Positions 62,790-64,000 of a stretch of 64,000 nt of DNA are shown in pieces. Source of the stretch: Haliotis asinina (Eukaryota; Mollusca; Gastropoda; Lepetellida; Haliotidae); NCBI RefSeq assembly GCF_037392515.1, contig NC_090291.1:31110001-31174000 (forward strand), given 5' to 3'. Below the pieces are notes generated by a model. That model had not been told where the DNA came from. It saw nothing but the letters and a program-made list of their open reading frames with translations, and made no database searches. The position numbers and the translations under genes were made by a program. Every line of letters starts with the position of its first letter. Positions within the stretch are counted from its first letter, which is position 1.

Positions 62790-62887
62790 TATACGCAATT
62801 GGGATACGATGACCTGACTACCCGTTCCTGTCAGTCGCCTCTTACAAAGTGTTGAAAACCAATTCTAACCTGCATGTTCACGGGTCT
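62790..62887 (-). repeat. Family A fragment
   Basis: GCAATTGGGATACGATGACC, GACTACCCGTTCCTGTCAGT and CGCCTCTTACAAAG ... TTCACGGGTC. Only the tail-distal half is present. Confidence 0.65.
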
Positions 62888-63489
62888 ATATATAACAGGC
62901 CTGCTATTTATTTATTTTAAATATTTATTTTAAATATTCACGATTAACTTCCAGTTTGTCCTCTGTTTTAAAAATGTTCAGTTTTACCGCTTGCTGTGGG
63001 TCCGATGTGATGTCGGATGTCGGATCAGGAATCTGTGCCCTGAAAACATATATCATTCTTTCTGACGTAAAACCCTATCCCCAAACTGCGTGTTTTCCAG
63101 ATTGTTTGAAATCCAGTGATTTTATCATCTCACCTGATCACGATATACGTCGTGATTGGTTGAATCACGTACTCCAGTGAACATCCACTCGGCGTTTTCA
63201 GACTTTCAAACGGCAAACGACTGTCACAGCATTTACGGTGAACATTTTGCTTAAAGTATACATGCCACTAACATGTATTTTCTGTGCGTCTCTACACGAT
63301 AGTGAGACAAATTTCGCTTACTGTATCAACAATTACATATATATCACAAATAGAGTTAACAAATCATGTAATATTCATTGTCCTTCATCTATGTCTGTAC
63401 TATGGCACAAAAGTGTCATTTTGTCTAATATGCTATCTGTGTATCTGGGACAAACATTAAGATTTTTTTCAGTATCACCTGTGAGACCA

Positions 63490-63533
63490 GGGTGCCGTTG
63501 ATCAAAGGAACCTTAGCGCTACACCAGTCGTAG
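63490..63533. mobile_element. Half copy of the foldback family seen at 23341
   Basis: GGGTGCCGTTGATCAAAGGA followed by ACCTTAGCGCTACACCAGTC matches the inverted end and core of the 23.3-kb element. Confidence 0.55.
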
Positions 63534-63815
63534 GTCTATATGTTCGTTTGTTACGATAACTCCAAGATCAATCTGTACAACGACATTCTGGTTGCTGTAG
63601 ATCTGAAGCAAGGACGTGCGCACGTTTCGAAATCATACCTTCACAATTACTCTCTTGTTGTAAACCCTTTACAGCAGCCTTGTGCAAACTGATATTTGGG
63701 TGTGTGTCTAAGCCTGTTCTTAGCTGTGATATCTATGTACGTGATCTTTTGTATTTCGTAAACATCAGACTGTTTGTGTCGCTTTTCTTGCTGCCCACGA
63801 GGTTGAACAAAAATT

Positions 63816-64000
63816 AACAGAATTCTCCATTAATCTCCATTACAATGTCAATCTCTTTTCCTAAAATGATCATGTGTCCGCGTGTCTGTGCCTTTCGCCT
63901 TTCTCATCTTGAAAGGTTTTTGTACTAGATACAGTGCACACAAAATGTAATCAAGTAGAGTGACTCTGCTGTACGCGGGTGCGGGTACTCGAGGAATTTC
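63816..64000. other. No feature seen
   Basis: Short terminal stretch with nothing recognised. Confidence 0.4.

Larger units (their letters stand above)
62582..63815. mobile_element. Large foldback element with arms of about 140 bp
   Basis: The left arm 62582-62720 (GTTCAACCTCATGTGCAAC, GATGTTTACGAAATACAC, CACAGCTAAGAACAGGCTTA) is mirrored by the right arm 63671-63815 (TAAGCCTGTTCTTAGCTGTG, GTATTTCGTAAACATC, GAGGTTGAAC). The 950-bp interior holds a family A fragment (62790-62887), a half foldback element (63490-63533) and unassigned DNA. Confidence 0.75.

Overview
The window looks like gene-poor, repeat-rich nuclear DNA of a marine mollusc. The best guess is a vetigastropod such as an abalone. 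The evidence is intron-bearing genes of animal type, a tRNA-derived SINE, and a second very abundant short repeat ending in a CTCACTCACTCAC-type tail that I associate with abalone sequence. The taxon call rests on that repeat style and is an inference. I see no bacterial operons, rRNA genes, free-standing tRNA genes or CRISPR arrays.

The only host genes I can support firmly are three tandem, same-strand copies of a METTL27 (WBSCR27)-like SAM-dependent methyltransferase. They lie at 8092-12292, 22290-25836 and 54214-57636. Each has five coding exons with the same intron positions and phases. The three central exons have the same size (129, 136 and 99 nt) in every copy. Predicted proteins are 229, 231 and 231 residues. 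Copies 2 and 3 are the closest pair and copy 1 is the outlier. Copy 2 has GA where the exon-4 splice donor should be GT. Together they form a small family expansion that probably acts on the same kind of small or metabolic substrate; the substrate is unknown.

Layout. 0-8 kb: SINE fragments, a 24-bp minisatellite and unassigned DNA. 8-12.3 kb: gene 1. 12.3-22 kb: foldback elements, short tandem arrays, a candidate TATA promoter with a 45-codon membrane-anchor ORF, and a diverged segmental duplication with an 870-bp hexanucleotide array inside one copy. 22.3-25.9 kb: gene 2. 26-36 kb: sparse, with SINE copies and an exact 58-bp direct repeat. 37-42.3 kb: a dead Tc1-like transposon and a decayed PIF/Harbinger transposase with an intron-like layout. 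44-47.3 kb: a LINE lacking its endonuclease and RT core. 48-53.9 kb: foldback, tandem arrays and SINEs. 54.2-57.6 kb: gene 3, carrying an antisense Tc1-like element in intron 1. 58-64 kb: foldback elements, LINE and Tc1 fragments.

All exon joins and repeat boundaries were read by eye. No alignment or database search was run.
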